Shown piece after piece: positions 44,730 to 54,200 of a DNA stretch of 64,000 nt. The notes beneath the pieces are model-generated. The model searched no databases. It saw only the letters and a program-made list of their open reading frames with translations, and had not been told where the DNA came from. The position numbers and the translations under genes were made by a program. Each line of letters begins with the position of its first letter. Position 1 is the first letter of the stretch. The stretch is from Cellulomonas sp. 73-92 (GTDB taxonomy: Bacteria > Actinomycetota > Actinomycetes > Actinomycetales > Cellulomonadaceae), in the NCBI RefSeq assembly GCF_001898175.1, contig NZ_MKTH01000012.1, positions 55,019-119,018 of the forward strand, given 5' to 3'.

Positions 44730-45377
44730 CTACCGGCGGGGGATCCGCCGCGTGAGGGCCAGGACCACCCGCACGATGGTGTCGCGGACCACCAGCCGGT
44801 CGTAGGTGCGCGTCCCGTGGAGGATGGCGGCCCGCACCGCCTCGTCGTACACCGCGCCGAGGAGGCGGATCGCGATCGCCGGGTCCGCCGCCCATTCGCG
44901 GCCCGCGTGCTGGAGGGTGCCCGCGAGGATCGGCACGAGCGCGGCGTCGTACTCGTCCCGGTGCTCGAGGTACATCGTCGCGAACCCCGGGTCACGCAGG
45001 GCCAGGAGCTGGAACTCCGTGTAGATGACGCTCCACGGGTGGTCGTCGAACGGCCCGACGAGGAAGTCGAGGACGATGTCGGCGATGGCGTCCGCGTCCA
45101 GCTCGAGGCCCTCGAGCCGGGGCCGCAGCGTGGCGAACTTGTCCTCGAGGGCCGCCAGGCGCGCCGCGTCCTCCCGCTCCATGAGCGCGACGAAGAGCTC
45201 CTCCTTCGTCGTGAAGTTCGAGTAGAAGGCGCCCCGCGTGAAGCCGGCGCGCTCGGCGATCTGCTCGACGGTCGAGGAGTGGACACCCTGCTCGGCGAAG
45301 ACCTCGAACGCCGCGTCGAGGAGCCGCTCGCGCGTGGCCTGACGGCGCGCGGTCGCCGGTGCGAGGGCCTCGGGCAC
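44730..45377 (-). CDS. TetR-family repressor
   Basis: 215 residues. N-terminal helix-turn-helix RERLLDAAFEVFAEQGVHSSTVEQIAERAGFTRGAFYSNF (quoted in full is long; landmarks are GVHSSTVEQIAERAG and FYSNFTTKEELF). The C-terminal ligand domain is helical. GTG start with AAGGAG upstream. It is divergent from the MMPL-YhgE operon and two palindromic operators lie between them, so it most probably represses both. Confidence 0.92.
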   Translation of the reverse strand: MPEALAPATARRQATRERLLDAAFEVFAEQGVHSSTVEQIAERAGFTRGAFYSNFTTKEELFVALMEREDAARLAALEDKFATLRPRLEGLELDADAIADIVLDFLVGPFDDHPWSVIYTEFQLLALRDPGFATMYLEHRDEYDAALVPILAGTLQHAGREWAADPAIAIRLLGAVYDEAVRAAILHGTRTYDRLVVRDTIVRVVLALTRRIPRR

Positions 45378-45429
45378 GTGGTGCTCCTTCCCTGGGAGCC
45401 GCCTGAGTTGGCGATGCCCCAGCCTATCG

Positions 45430-45462
45430 AATACGTTGGTGTATCGGATACATCGGTGTATC
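45430..45462. promoter_or_regulatory. Two tandem TetR operators
   Basis: GATACA-TCGG-TGTATC (45447-45462) is a perfect 16-bp inverted repeat; AATACGTTGGTGTATC (45430-45445) is a weaker copy shifted 17 bp. They lie between the TetR and MMPL starts (53 and 34 bp away). Confidence 0.8.
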
Positions 45463-45495
45463 GGCCCGCCCGATCGTCTGCCGTCTGGAGCCCTC

Positions 45496-48390
45496 GTGTC
45501 CTCGTCCCTCTACCGGCTCGGGCGCTGGGCGTTCCGGGCCCGGCGCCTGGTGCTCGCCGCCTGGATCGTCGTCCTCGCGCTCGCGGGCGGCGCGGCCGCC
45601 CTCTTCTACCAGGGGACCGACGACAGCTTCAAGCTCCCCGGCACCGAGTCGGGCGCCGCCCTGGAGCGGCTGTACCAGACGTTCCCGCAGGTCAGCGGCG
45701 CGAGTGCGCAGCTCGTCGTCGTCGCGCCGGCGGGTGCCAAGGTCAGCGACCCCGCGATCGAGGGCCCCCTCGAGGCGGCGGTCAAGGCGGCGGCCGCGGT
45801 GCCGGGCGTCTCGGCGGTCACGGACCCGTTCGGCGGCCAGGTCTCCGGTGCGGTGTCCGACGACGGCACGGCCGCCCTCGTGACGATCCAGGTCAACAGC
45901 CAGGCGACCGACGCGTCCCCCGAGCTGAAGAGCGCCCTGATCGGCGTCGAGACCACCCTCAAGGGCGCCCTCCCCACCGGTGCGACGGCCGCGCTCGGCG
46001 GCGATCTCTACACGATCCAGGTGCCGGGCATGGGCGCCACCGAGGCGGTCGGCCTGGTCGTCGCCATCGTCGTGCTCCTCGTGACGTTCGGCTCGTTCGT
46101 GGCCGCCGGCATGCCCCTGGTGACGGCCCTGCTCGGCGTCGGGGTCTCGACGGCCCTCATCTACGCCTCGACCGCGGTCGTCTCGGTCAACTCGACGACC
46201 CCGATGCTGGCGATCATGCTCGGCCTGGCGGTCGGGCTCGACTACACGCTCTTCGTCGTCAACCGGCACCGCGCGCAGATGTCGACCGGCATGGCCGCCG
46301 AGGAGTCGGCGGCGCGCGCCCTGGCGACGGCCGGCTCGGCGGTGGTCTTCGCCGGGCTGACCGTGATGATCGCGCTGGCCGGCCTCTTCGTCGCGAACAT
46401 CCCGTTCCTCACGACCATGGGTATCGCGGCCGCCTTCGCGGTGGGCCTCGCCGTGCTCATCGCCCTGACCCTGACGCCGGCCCTGCTCGGCTTCGCGGGG
46501 GAGCGGCTGCGGCCGGGTCGCCGTGGCGCTCGCGCCAGGCGCGGCGGGGTGGGAGACGCCGACGGCTCGCGCGGCCGGGGGGCCACCGGTGGCGACGTCG
46601 CCGGCGCGGCGGGCCCCGGTCGCGGGGTTGCGGTCCGTGCGGGCGACGGCGGCGACGCCGCGGCCGGCGCGCACGGGCGCGCCGCGCAGGCTGAGCCGGA
46701 GATCGGGCTGGACGGCGGTGTCGTCACCGGCAACCGGTTCTTCCGCGCGTGGATCACCGCGGTCACGAAGGTCCCGGCGGTGACGATCGTGGCCGTCGTC
46801 GGGCTCGTCGCGCTCCTCGCCTGGCCGGCGACCGGGCTGCGGCTCGCCCTGCCGGATGCCGGCAGCCAGCCCGAAGGCTCCCGCGCCCGCGTGACGTACG
46901 ACCTGGTCGCCGAGCACTTCGGGCCCGGCCACAACGGCCCGCTCCTGGTCACCGGGACGATCGTCGGCTCGACCGACCCGCTCGGCCTCATGGCCGACCT
47001 CAAGGCCGAGATCGCCAAGCTGCCCGGCGTGGCCTCGGTGCCGCTCGCCACCCCGAACCAGGACGCGACCGTCGGCATCATCCAGGTGATCCCGCAGGGC
47101 GGCCCGGACTCGCAGCAGACCGCCGACCTCGTCCGCGAGCTGCGGTCGATGGAGCCGCACTTCAAGGCCGCCTACGGCGTCGACCTCGCGGTCACGGGCG
47201 TGACGGCGGCGCAGATCGACGTGTCCAGCCGGCTCGGCGGAGCGCTGATCCCGTTCGGGCTGCTCGTCGTCGGCCTCTCGTTCCTCCTGCTGACCATGGT
47301 GTTCCGCTCGCTGTGGGTGCCGCTCAAGGCGACGCTCGGCTACGTCTTCTCGGTGCTGGCTGCCTTCGGCATCGTCGCGCTCGTCTTCGAGCGGGGCTGG
47401 GGCGCGAGCGCTCTGGGCGTGGACCGCACCGGGCCGGTGATCAGCTTCCTGCCGATCATCCTCATGGGCGTCGTGTTCGGCCTGGCGATGGACTACGAGG
47501 TGTTCCTCGTCTCGCGGATGCGCGAGGACTACGTGCACCGCGGCGACGCGCGGCAGGCGGTGCGCACCGGCTTCCTCGCCTCGGGGAAGGTCGTCACCGC
47601 GGCCGCCGTCATCATGGTCGCGGTCTTCGCCTCGTTCATCCCCGAGGGGTCGATCTACATCAAGCCGATCGCGCTCGGGCTGGCGTCGGGCGTGTTCATC
47701 GACGCCTTCGTCGTGCGCATGACGCTGGTGCCCGCCGTGCTGCAGCTGCTGGGCGACCGCGCGTGGCACTTCCCGCGGTTCCTCGAGCGGGTGCTGCCGC
47801 GGTTCGACGTCGAGGGGGAGGGGCTGGCCGCCGAGCTGCGGCTCGCCGACTGGCCCGAGCCGGGCTGCACGGACGCCATCGTCGGCGCGGGACTGCGGCT
47901 CGACGCCCCGGACGGCACGCCGCTGTTCCGCGACGTCGACGTGCGGGTGCCGGCGGGCGGCGTGCTCGTCGTCGCCGGCCCGCACCGCAGCGGGCGCACC
48001 GCGCTCCTGCTGACGCTGTCCGGGCGCGCGCACGCCGACGCGGGGGTGCTCAAGGTCGCCGGGCTCGTCGCGCCGGTGCGCGACCCCGACATCCGCCGCC
48101 GCACGGCGGTGGCCACCCTCACGCACAAGACCGACCCGGCCGGCGAGCTGCGGGAGGCGTTCGCCGCCCGGGCGCCGATCGTCGTCGTCGACGACCTCGA
48201 CGCGGTGAGCGACCCGGTGCTGCGCGAGGAGGTCCGCGACGAGCTGCGGTGGGCGCGGCGGCGCGCGCACGACGAGGGACGCGACCTGACCCTCGTCGCC
48301 TCCTGCCTGGATCCCGCGGCGCTCGACGCGCTGCTGCCGCCCGGCTCGCCCGTGACGACCCTCGACCTCGCCCCCCTGGAGGTGGTGTGA
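45496..48390 (+). CDS. MMPL transporter with a degenerate ABC-ATPase-like C-terminal domain
   Basis: 964 residues. The first about 760 form an RND/MMPL transporter: one helix then an outer domain (TDDSFKLPGTESGAAL), helices with GLAVGLDYTLFVVNRHR, a cytosolic Gly/Ala/Arg-rich loop (about 340-405), a second outer domain, and GLAMDYEVFLVSRMRED. Residues about 798-964 resemble an ABC ATPase: a Walker A-like GPHRSGRTALL (828-838) in which arginine replaces lysine, a Walker B-like IVVVDDLD (895-902), and no LSGGQ signature. GTG at 45496 with GGAG upstream. Function: export of lipid or drug; the tail probably no longer hydrolyses ATP. Confidence 0.85.
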   Translation: MSSSLYRLGRWAFRARRLVLAAWIVVLALAGGAAALFYQGTDDSFKLPGTESGAALERLYQTFPQVSGASAQLVVVAPAGAKVSDPAIEGPLEAAVKAAAAVPGVSAVTDPFGGQVSGAVSDDGTAALVTIQVNSQATDASPELKSALIGVETTLKGALPTGATAALGGDLYTIQVPGMGATEAVGLVVAIVVLLVTFGSFVAAGMPLVTALLGVGVSTALIYASTAVVSVNSTTPMLAIMLGLAVGLDYTLFVVNRHRAQMSTGMAAEESAARALATAGSAVVFAGLTVMIALAGLFVANIPFLTTMGIAAAFAVGLAVLIALTLTPALLGFAGERLRPGRRGARARRGGVGDADGSRGRGATGGDVAGAAGPGRGVAVRAGDGGDAAAGAHGRAAQAEPEIGLDGGVVTGNRFFRAWITAVTKVPAVTIVAVVGLVALLAWPATGLRLALPDAGSQPEGSRARVTYDLVAEHFGPGHNGPLLVTGTIVGSTDPLGLMADLKAEIAKLPGVASVPLATPNQDATVGIIQVIPQGGPDSQQTADLVRELRSMEPHFKAAYGVDLAVTGVTAAQIDVSSRLGGALIPFGLLVVGLSFLLLTMVFRSLWVPLKATLGYVFSVLAAFGIVALVFERGWGASALGVDRTGPVISFLPIILMGVVFGLAMDYEVFLVSRMREDYVHRGDARQAVRTGFLASGKVVTAAAVIMVAVFASFIPEGSIYIKPIALGLASGVFIDAFVVRMTLVPAVLQLLGDRAWHFPRFLERVLPRFDVEGEGLAAELRLADWPEPGCTDAIVGAGLRLDAPDGTPLFRDVDVRVPAGGVLVVAGPHRSGRTALLLTLSGRAHADAGVLKVAGLVAPVRDPDIRRRTAVATLTHKTDPAGELREAFAARAPIVVVDDLDAVSDPVLREEVRDELRWARRRAHDEGRDLTLVASCLDPAALDALLPPGSPVTTLDLAPLEVV

Positions 48391-50756
48391 TGTCCGGCTT
48401 CCTCTCCGCCGCCCTGCATCCCGAGCGGGCGCGGTCCTCCGGGCGCCCCGGCTGGGTGACCGTCGTCGGCCTCGTCCTCGTCCCGCTGCTCGTCGGCGGC
48501 CTGCTCGTGTGGGCGCTGTGGCAGCCGGACCAGCGGCTCTCGCGGATCCAGGCGGCCGTCGTCAACCTCGACCAACCGGTGACGGTGAACGGGCAGACCG
48601 TCCCGCTCGGGCGGCAGCTCGCCGCGGGGCTCGTCACGTCGCCGGGCACGCTGGGCACGTCGGGCGCCTCGGCCACCGGCGCCACGCCGTCCGGGTCAGC
48701 CGCGTCCTCCGGCTCGGCCGAGTCGTCCGGCTCCGCGACCGCCGCCGGCTCGTCGGCGAGCCCGTCCGCCACCGCGAGCCCGGCGTCCGGGGGCACCGCG
48801 GCGAGCGTCTCCGGCCACGACTCGACGACCAACTTCACGTGGGTGGTGACGAGCGCCTCCGACGCCGCCGCGGGCCTGGCCGACGGCCGGTACGCGACCG
48901 TGGTGACGATCCCGGCCGGGTTCTCCGCCGCCGCCACCTCGGTGGGCACGGACCCGGCGAAGGCGCAGCAGGCGACCATCGACATCGCGACGTCCGACCG
49001 CTCGCGCCCCGTCGACGGCGCCGTGGCGCAGGCCGTGACCTCGACCGCGGTGCGCGTGCTGTCGTCGCAGCTGACGACGACCTACCTGCAGAACGTCTTC
49101 GTGGGCTTCGACACGCTCCACAGCAGCCTCCAGCAGGCCTCCGACGGCGCGGCGCAGCTGGCCAGCGGCGCCTCCGGGGTCTCCAGCGGCGCGACCTCGC
49201 TGTCCGGCGGGGCGTCGCAGCTGGCGTCCGGGCTCGGGCAGCTCGCCACGGGCGCGTCGTCCGCCTCGTCCGGCGCCTCGTCGCTCTCCTCGGGCGTCGG
49301 GCGCCTGGCCACGGGCGCCACGTCGCTCGCCGGGGGGCTGGACCAGCTGGCGGCCGGGGCGTCGTCGTCGGCGCAGCAGGCCCAGGCCGGTGTGCCGGGC
49401 GCCCAGCAGTTCGCCACGTCCCTCGGCACGTTCGCCGACGGGATCACCGGCGGCGCGACGCACACCGGCGGCCTCGCGCAGGGCACGGCGCAGCTGGCGA
49501 CGGGCGCGACGGGCCTGCAGCAGGGCCTGGCCGGCTTCTCCCAGAAGGCCTCGGTGCTCGCGCAGCAGTGCGCGGCGGCCGTCTCGGGCGCGTGCGCGAG
49601 CCTCGAGGCGTACCTCGATGCCGCCGGCACCCCGAACACCCCCGGCGTCTCCGACCCGCCGAACCTCGCCTACCTCACGCAGGCCGCGGGCCAGGTGACC
49701 GCGGGCGCGGCCGGCCTGGACCAGGCGGTGAACCAGGGTGTGAACGGCCAGCCGTCGCTGGCCTCCGGGGCGACGTCGCTCGCCGCGGCCGGGCAGCAGC
49801 TCGCGGCCGGGGCGTCCGCCTCGGCCACGGGCCTGGGGCAGCTCGCCGCGGCGGCCCAGCAGTCGGCCGCCGGCGCGCACCAGATCGCCTCCGGCGCGCA
49901 GCAGTCCGCCGCCGGGGCGTCGTCGCTGGCGTCGGGCGTCTCGTCGCTCGCCTCGGGCGCGCGGCAGTCGTCGGACGGCGCGACCTCGCTCGCGGACGGC
50001 GCGACCAAGCTGGCCTCCGGTGCGAGCGACCTCGGCGGCGGCGCCACGTCGCTCGCCGGCGGGCTGGGCGGCGCGGTGGACAAGGTGCCGTCGTACTCCA
50101 AGGGCCAGGCGGACAAGCTCGCGCAGGTGGTGGCCGACCCGGTCGTCACGGCCGGGTCCACGGCCACCCTGTTCGGCGGGGCGAGCGTGCCGTTCTTCCT
50201 GGTCGTGGCGCTCTGGCTGGGCGGCCTCGCGACGTTCGTGGTCCTCGGCGCGACGGCGCCGCGGGTCGTCGGCTCCACGCGGTCGTCGCTGCGGCTGGCG
50301 GTGACCTCGTTCGTGCCGGGGGCCGTGATCGGTGCGGTGCAGGGGGCCGCACTGACCGCCGCCATGGCCGGCGCGCTGAACCTGTCGCCGGGCGGGTGGG
50401 TGGCGTTCACCGCCCTCGCCGCGCTCGTCGGGGTGGCGTTCGCGGCCGTCAACCAGGGGCTCGTCGCGGCGTTCCGGGGCACCGGACGGTTCGTGTCGGT
50501 CATCGTGGCGGTGGTCGGGCTGGCGACCGCCGTGGTCTCGACCGTGCCGCGCCTGCTCGACGACGTGGCCGGCATGCTGCCGATCGCACCGGCGCGTGCC
50601 GCGCTGCAGGCGGTCGTGACCGGTTCCGGGGTCGGCGGGCCGGTGGCGCTCCTCGTCGTGTGGACCGTCGTCGGTCTCGCGCTGACCACCGCCGCCGTGG
50701 CGCGTCGGCGCGTGGTGCCGGCCGGCCGCCTGGCCCGCTGGGTCCGCGCGGCGTAG
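48390..50756 (+). CDS. YhgE/Pip-family membrane protein
   Basis: 788 residues. One N-terminal helix (about 22-44), then an outer region with a Ser/Ala/Gly-rich insert (about 95-140), long heptad-like Ala/Ser/Gly repeats (about 240-560; e.g. QLASGASGVSSGATSLSGGA) and five or six C-terminal ABC-2-like helices (from about 600). The start overlaps the MMPL stop (TGATG). YhgE/Pip proteins are relatives of ABC-2 permeases and occur in ESX/phage-receptor and export contexts. Co-encoded with an MMPL that has an ATPase-like tail, it may use that tail as partner. Confidence 0.88.
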   Translation: MSGFLSAALHPERARSSGRPGWVTVVGLVLVPLLVGGLLVWALWQPDQRLSRIQAAVVNLDQPVTVNGQTVPLGRQLAAGLVTSPGTLGTSGASATGATPSGSAASSGSAESSGSATAAGSSASPSATASPASGGTAASVSGHDSTTNFTWVVTSASDAAAGLADGRYATVVTIPAGFSAAATSVGTDPAKAQQATIDIATSDRSRPVDGAVAQAVTSTAVRVLSSQLTTTYLQNVFVGFDTLHSSLQQASDGAAQLASGASGVSSGATSLSGGASQLASGLGQLATGASSASSGASSLSSGVGRLATGATSLAGGLDQLAAGASSSAQQAQAGVPGAQQFATSLGTFADGITGGATHTGGLAQGTAQLATGATGLQQGLAGFSQKASVLAQQCAAAVSGACASLEAYLDAAGTPNTPGVSDPPNLAYLTQAAGQVTAGAAGLDQAVNQGVNGQPSLASGATSLAAAGQQLAAGASASATGLGQLAAAAQQSAAGAHQIASGAQQSAAGASSLASGVSSLASGARQSSDGATSLADGATKLASGASDLGGGATSLAGGLGGAVDKVPSYSKGQADKLAQVVADPVVTAGSTATLFGGASVPFFLVVALWLGGLATFVVLGATAPRVVGSTRSSLRLAVTSFVPGAVIGAVQGAALTAAMAGALNLSPGGWVAFTALAALVGVAFAAVNQGLVAAFRGTGRFVSVIVAVVGLATAVVSTVPRLLDDVAGMLPIAPARAALQAVVTGSGVGGPVALLVVWTVVGLALTTAAVARRRVVPAGRLARWVRAA

Positions 50757-51264
50757 CGGGGAGGCCCGCGCAAGCCGGTGTCGGGCCGACGGTTACCCGT
50801 CCCGGCGGGTGTGACCCGGTCGGGTGAACTCCGGCCGGGCATCCGTCCACGGCGGCCTTGCAGCGGCGCGGGGCCGCCGGCGGGGCGCCGCACGCGGGCG
50901 TGCTCACCTGCGCTCACGGCCGGTGCCGAGCCCCGCGATCCCCCTCCGCGAGCGCCGGCAGGCCGTATTGCTGGACGTTTGACCAACAGGGGTCGTGAGG
51001 CGCAAACTCTCACCCGACGGTGCGCATCGCCTGCCCCCTGCGCGGTGCGCACCGTTTCTACGTCCGGAAGGGGCGGGCCCGGTGCCCGCCCCTTCTGCGT
51101 CCCCGGGCACGCGCCCTGTCCCGGGCGTCGGCCGGCCTCCGCGCGTGGGCACCGGGTTCCCGTCGGTGCCTCACCCGGCGCCGCTCGTCGTGCTGCGCCA
51201 TCGGTTCGCGGGGCGTCGGCGTGCCACCACGGGGCGGCGCGGACCCCGGGCTACCGTGCCAGGC
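50757..51264. other. 508-bp intergenic region, no protein gene seen
   Basis: Between the YhgE stop and the large helicase-like gene. It contains two adjacent strong hairpins (51017-51055 and 51067-51095) described separately, and TACCGT (51252-51257) as a likely -10 for the next gene. Confidence 0.5.
50979..51095 (+). ncRNA. Candidate small structured RNA or tandem terminators
   Basis: TTGACC (50979-50984) and CAAACT (51003-51008), spaced 18 bp, resemble a promoter. Downstream, ACGGTGCGCA (51017-51026) pairs with TGCGCACCGT (51046-51055) around a C-rich loop and is followed by TTCT; 51067-51078 pairs perfectly with 51084-51095 (12 bp). It lies 220-340 bp after the previous gene. It superficially recalls the actinobacterial 6C RNA but lacks two six-cytosine loops. 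Equally it may be just two terminators. Confidence 0.35.
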
Positions 51265-54200
51265 GTGACCGCTCCTGCCTCCGCCGCGGGTGCGGGGGCC
51301 GAGACGCCGGTCCCCGCCACTCCTCCCGAGAACCTGACCGCCCAGGTCGCGCTCGTCGACCCGCCCAGCCCGGCCGAGCTCGTCGAGGGGATGGTCGCCA
51401 CCTGGCGGGCCTCGCTCGTCGAGGCCGCCGGCACCTCGACCCTCGTCGACGTCGACGAGCTCGGGGACGCCGTCCTCGACCTGTCCGCGGCGCACCCGTC
51501 CGGCCTCGCGCAGCTCTTCGCCGGGCGTCCGACGAGGCTGTCGAGCCTCGTCCGCGAGGTCGCCGCCCTCGGCACCGCACGGCGCCGCGCCCGCCAGGTC
51601 GCCGCGCGGGCCACCGTCTACACGCAGCAGTACGGCATCGCGCCGACCTCGCTGGCGATCGGCGTCGCGACGTGGGTGGAGCGCACCGTCCCGGACGTCG
51701 CGACCGACGACGTCGCCGCCCTGGCGAGCGCGACGAAGGGTGGCGCCGCGAAGGGCCCGAAGGCCACGAGCCCGACGAGCGAGCTGCCCGAGCCGCGCCG
51801 CGTCCACGCGCCCGTGCTGCTGCGCCCGGTGACGCTCCGCGCGCGGGGGGCGGCCGAGGCGGACTACGAGCTCGCCCTCGAGCCGACGATCGAGATCAAC
51901 CCCGTGCTGGCACGCGCGCTGCGCGCGCGCGGCGCGCTGCTCGACCCGGGCGCGGTGGCGCGCGCCACGTTCACGGACACCGGGTTCGACCCGCACGGCG
52001 CCCTCGCGCGGCTCGCCTCCCTCGGGTGGGCCGTGCTGGAGGACTTCCAGCTGACCGAGAAGGTCGTCGTCGGCACGTTCGTCCACCCCGGGCAGGTGAT
52101 CGTCGACGACCTCGACGCCCTCGCGGGAGCCGTCGGGCGCCACGAGGTGCTGGCCGCGCTCGCCGGGGTCGACGCGGCGCGTGACCGCCTGAGCCGGCCG
52201 CTGCCGACGGTGCGCGGCGGCGACCGCGACCCGCAGCTCGACCGGGGCCTGGGCGACCTCGACCCCGCGCAGCAGCACCTGCTCGACGTGGTGGCGACGG
52301 GCGCCCACGTCTTCGTCGACGCACCCGCCGGCGCGGACGTCACCGGGACGCTCGCCGCCCTGGTGGCGGATGCCGCCGCCGCCGGCCGCACGGTCCTCTA
52401 CGTCCCGGGTCACCGGCGCGCCGCGGTCGCGCTCGCCGACCGCCTCGAGCGCCTCGGCGCCGGCGACCTGCTGCTCGACGTCGCCCCCGAGGCCGGGTGG
52501 CGTTCGGCCGCCACGCGCCGTCTGCTCGCGGCGATGACCCTCGAGCCGCCGGTGGTCGACGACCGCTCGGTCGGGGAGCTGCAGCGCGCGCTCGTCGCGC
52601 ACCGCGAGGCCCTGCGCGGCTACGTGCGCGGGCTGCACACCCCGCGTCAGCCGTGGAACGTGTCCGCCTACGACGCGCTCCAGGAGCTGGCCCGGCTGAC
52701 GTCGACCCGGCCGACGCCCCGCACCATGGTGCGGCTCGACCCGGACGTGGCACGGGTGCTGGACGGACCGGGCCGCGAGAAGGCCGCGGCGGACCTCCTG
52801 CGGGCGGGTGAGCTTGGTGCGTACTCGCTGCGCCCGAGCGACACGCCCTGGTACGGCGCCGACCTGCGCACGGCCGCCGACGCGACGACCGCGCTGGGAC
52901 GCATCGACCGGCTGCTCGGCCTGCTGCCCGACGTCATGGCGCGCGCCGAGGCCGCGGCCGCCGACATCGGCCTGACCGCGCCCGCGACGATCACCGGCTG
53001 GGCCGAGCAGATGCGCCTCATCGACGAGGTGCGGGCGTCGCTCGACCTGTTCCAGCCGCTCGTCTTCGAACGCACCGCGGCTGACCTCGTCGCCGCGACG
53101 GCGAGCAAGGCGTGGCGCGCGCAGCACGGCGTCGAGATGGGCCGCTTCGTCCGCCGGCGCCTGCGCCGGCAGGCGCGCGACATGGTGCGCCCCGGCCGGC
53201 CGGTCGCGGACCTTCACACCGCGCTCCTCGACGTCCAGCGGCGCCGCGAGCTGTGGCAGCAGCACTGCCCGGGCGGCGGCTGGCCGCGGCTGCCCGACGG
53301 GCTCGAGGCGATGGAGGCGGACTTCGAGGCGGTGCGCGCCGACCTCGACGCGCTCGACGAGGTGCTGACGACCACCCCGGAGGGACGGGGCCTGGCGGCG
53401 CTGCCGATGCCCGACCTCCTCGACCGCCTGGCCCGCCTCAAGGCCGGCGCCGGTGCGCTCGACACCCTGCCGAGGCGGACGGCGCTGGTGCGCCACCTGC
53501 GCGGTGCCGGCCTGGGCGCGCTGGTCGACGACCTGGCGGAACGGCGGGTGGCCGCCACGACGGCCGCCGCCGAGCTCGACCTCGCGTGGTGGAGCACCGT
53601 GTTCGAGCAGATCCTCGCGCTCGACCCGGCGCTCGCGGGCTACGACGGCACCACGCTCGACGCCCTCTCGACCCGGTACGCGCAGCTCGACCGCGCGCAC
53701 GTCGCGGGCCTCGTCGGCCCGGTGCGCGGGGCCGCGATCAAGGCGATGGGCTCGGCGATGCGGCAGCAGCGGGAACAGGCCGAGGGCCTGTTCAGCGAGC
53801 TGATCGAGGAGCGCGTCACCTCGCTGCGCGACGTCATGGCGCGCTACCCCGACGTCGCGCGCCGGCTGCGCCCGGTCATCACCGCCAGCCCGATGCTCGT
53901 GCCGCAGGTGCTGCCGCCGTCGCGGACCGTGGACCTCGTCGTGCTCGACGCGGCGACCCGGACGCCGGTCGAGGTCGTCGTGCCCGCCATCGCGCGCGGG
54001 CGCCAGATCGTCGTCGTCGGCGACGCGCGCTGCGCGTCCGGCAGCGCCGTGCGCGAGCTCGCCGACGTGCTGCCGAACCTCGAGCTGCACGCCGACGCCA
54101 GCCGGCGGGACCCGTGGCTGACCGCCTTCCTCGTCGCGCACGGCTACGACGGCGCCCTGCGCCCGACGCCTCTGCCGTCGAGCTCGCCGCTGGTCCGGCT

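Noticed and set aside
45424..48270. 948-codon antisense frame over the MMPL gene
   Set aside because: Shadow frame; the MMPL motifs on the plus strand are unambiguous.
49140..50080. CRISPR-like or tandem DNA repeats in the YhgE gene
   Set aside because: The periodicity is protein-level Ala/Ser/Gly heptad coding, not identical DNA units with spacers.
51017..51095. 6C RNA
   Set aside because: Two hairpins are present, but neither loop has the six-cytosine run that defines the family.
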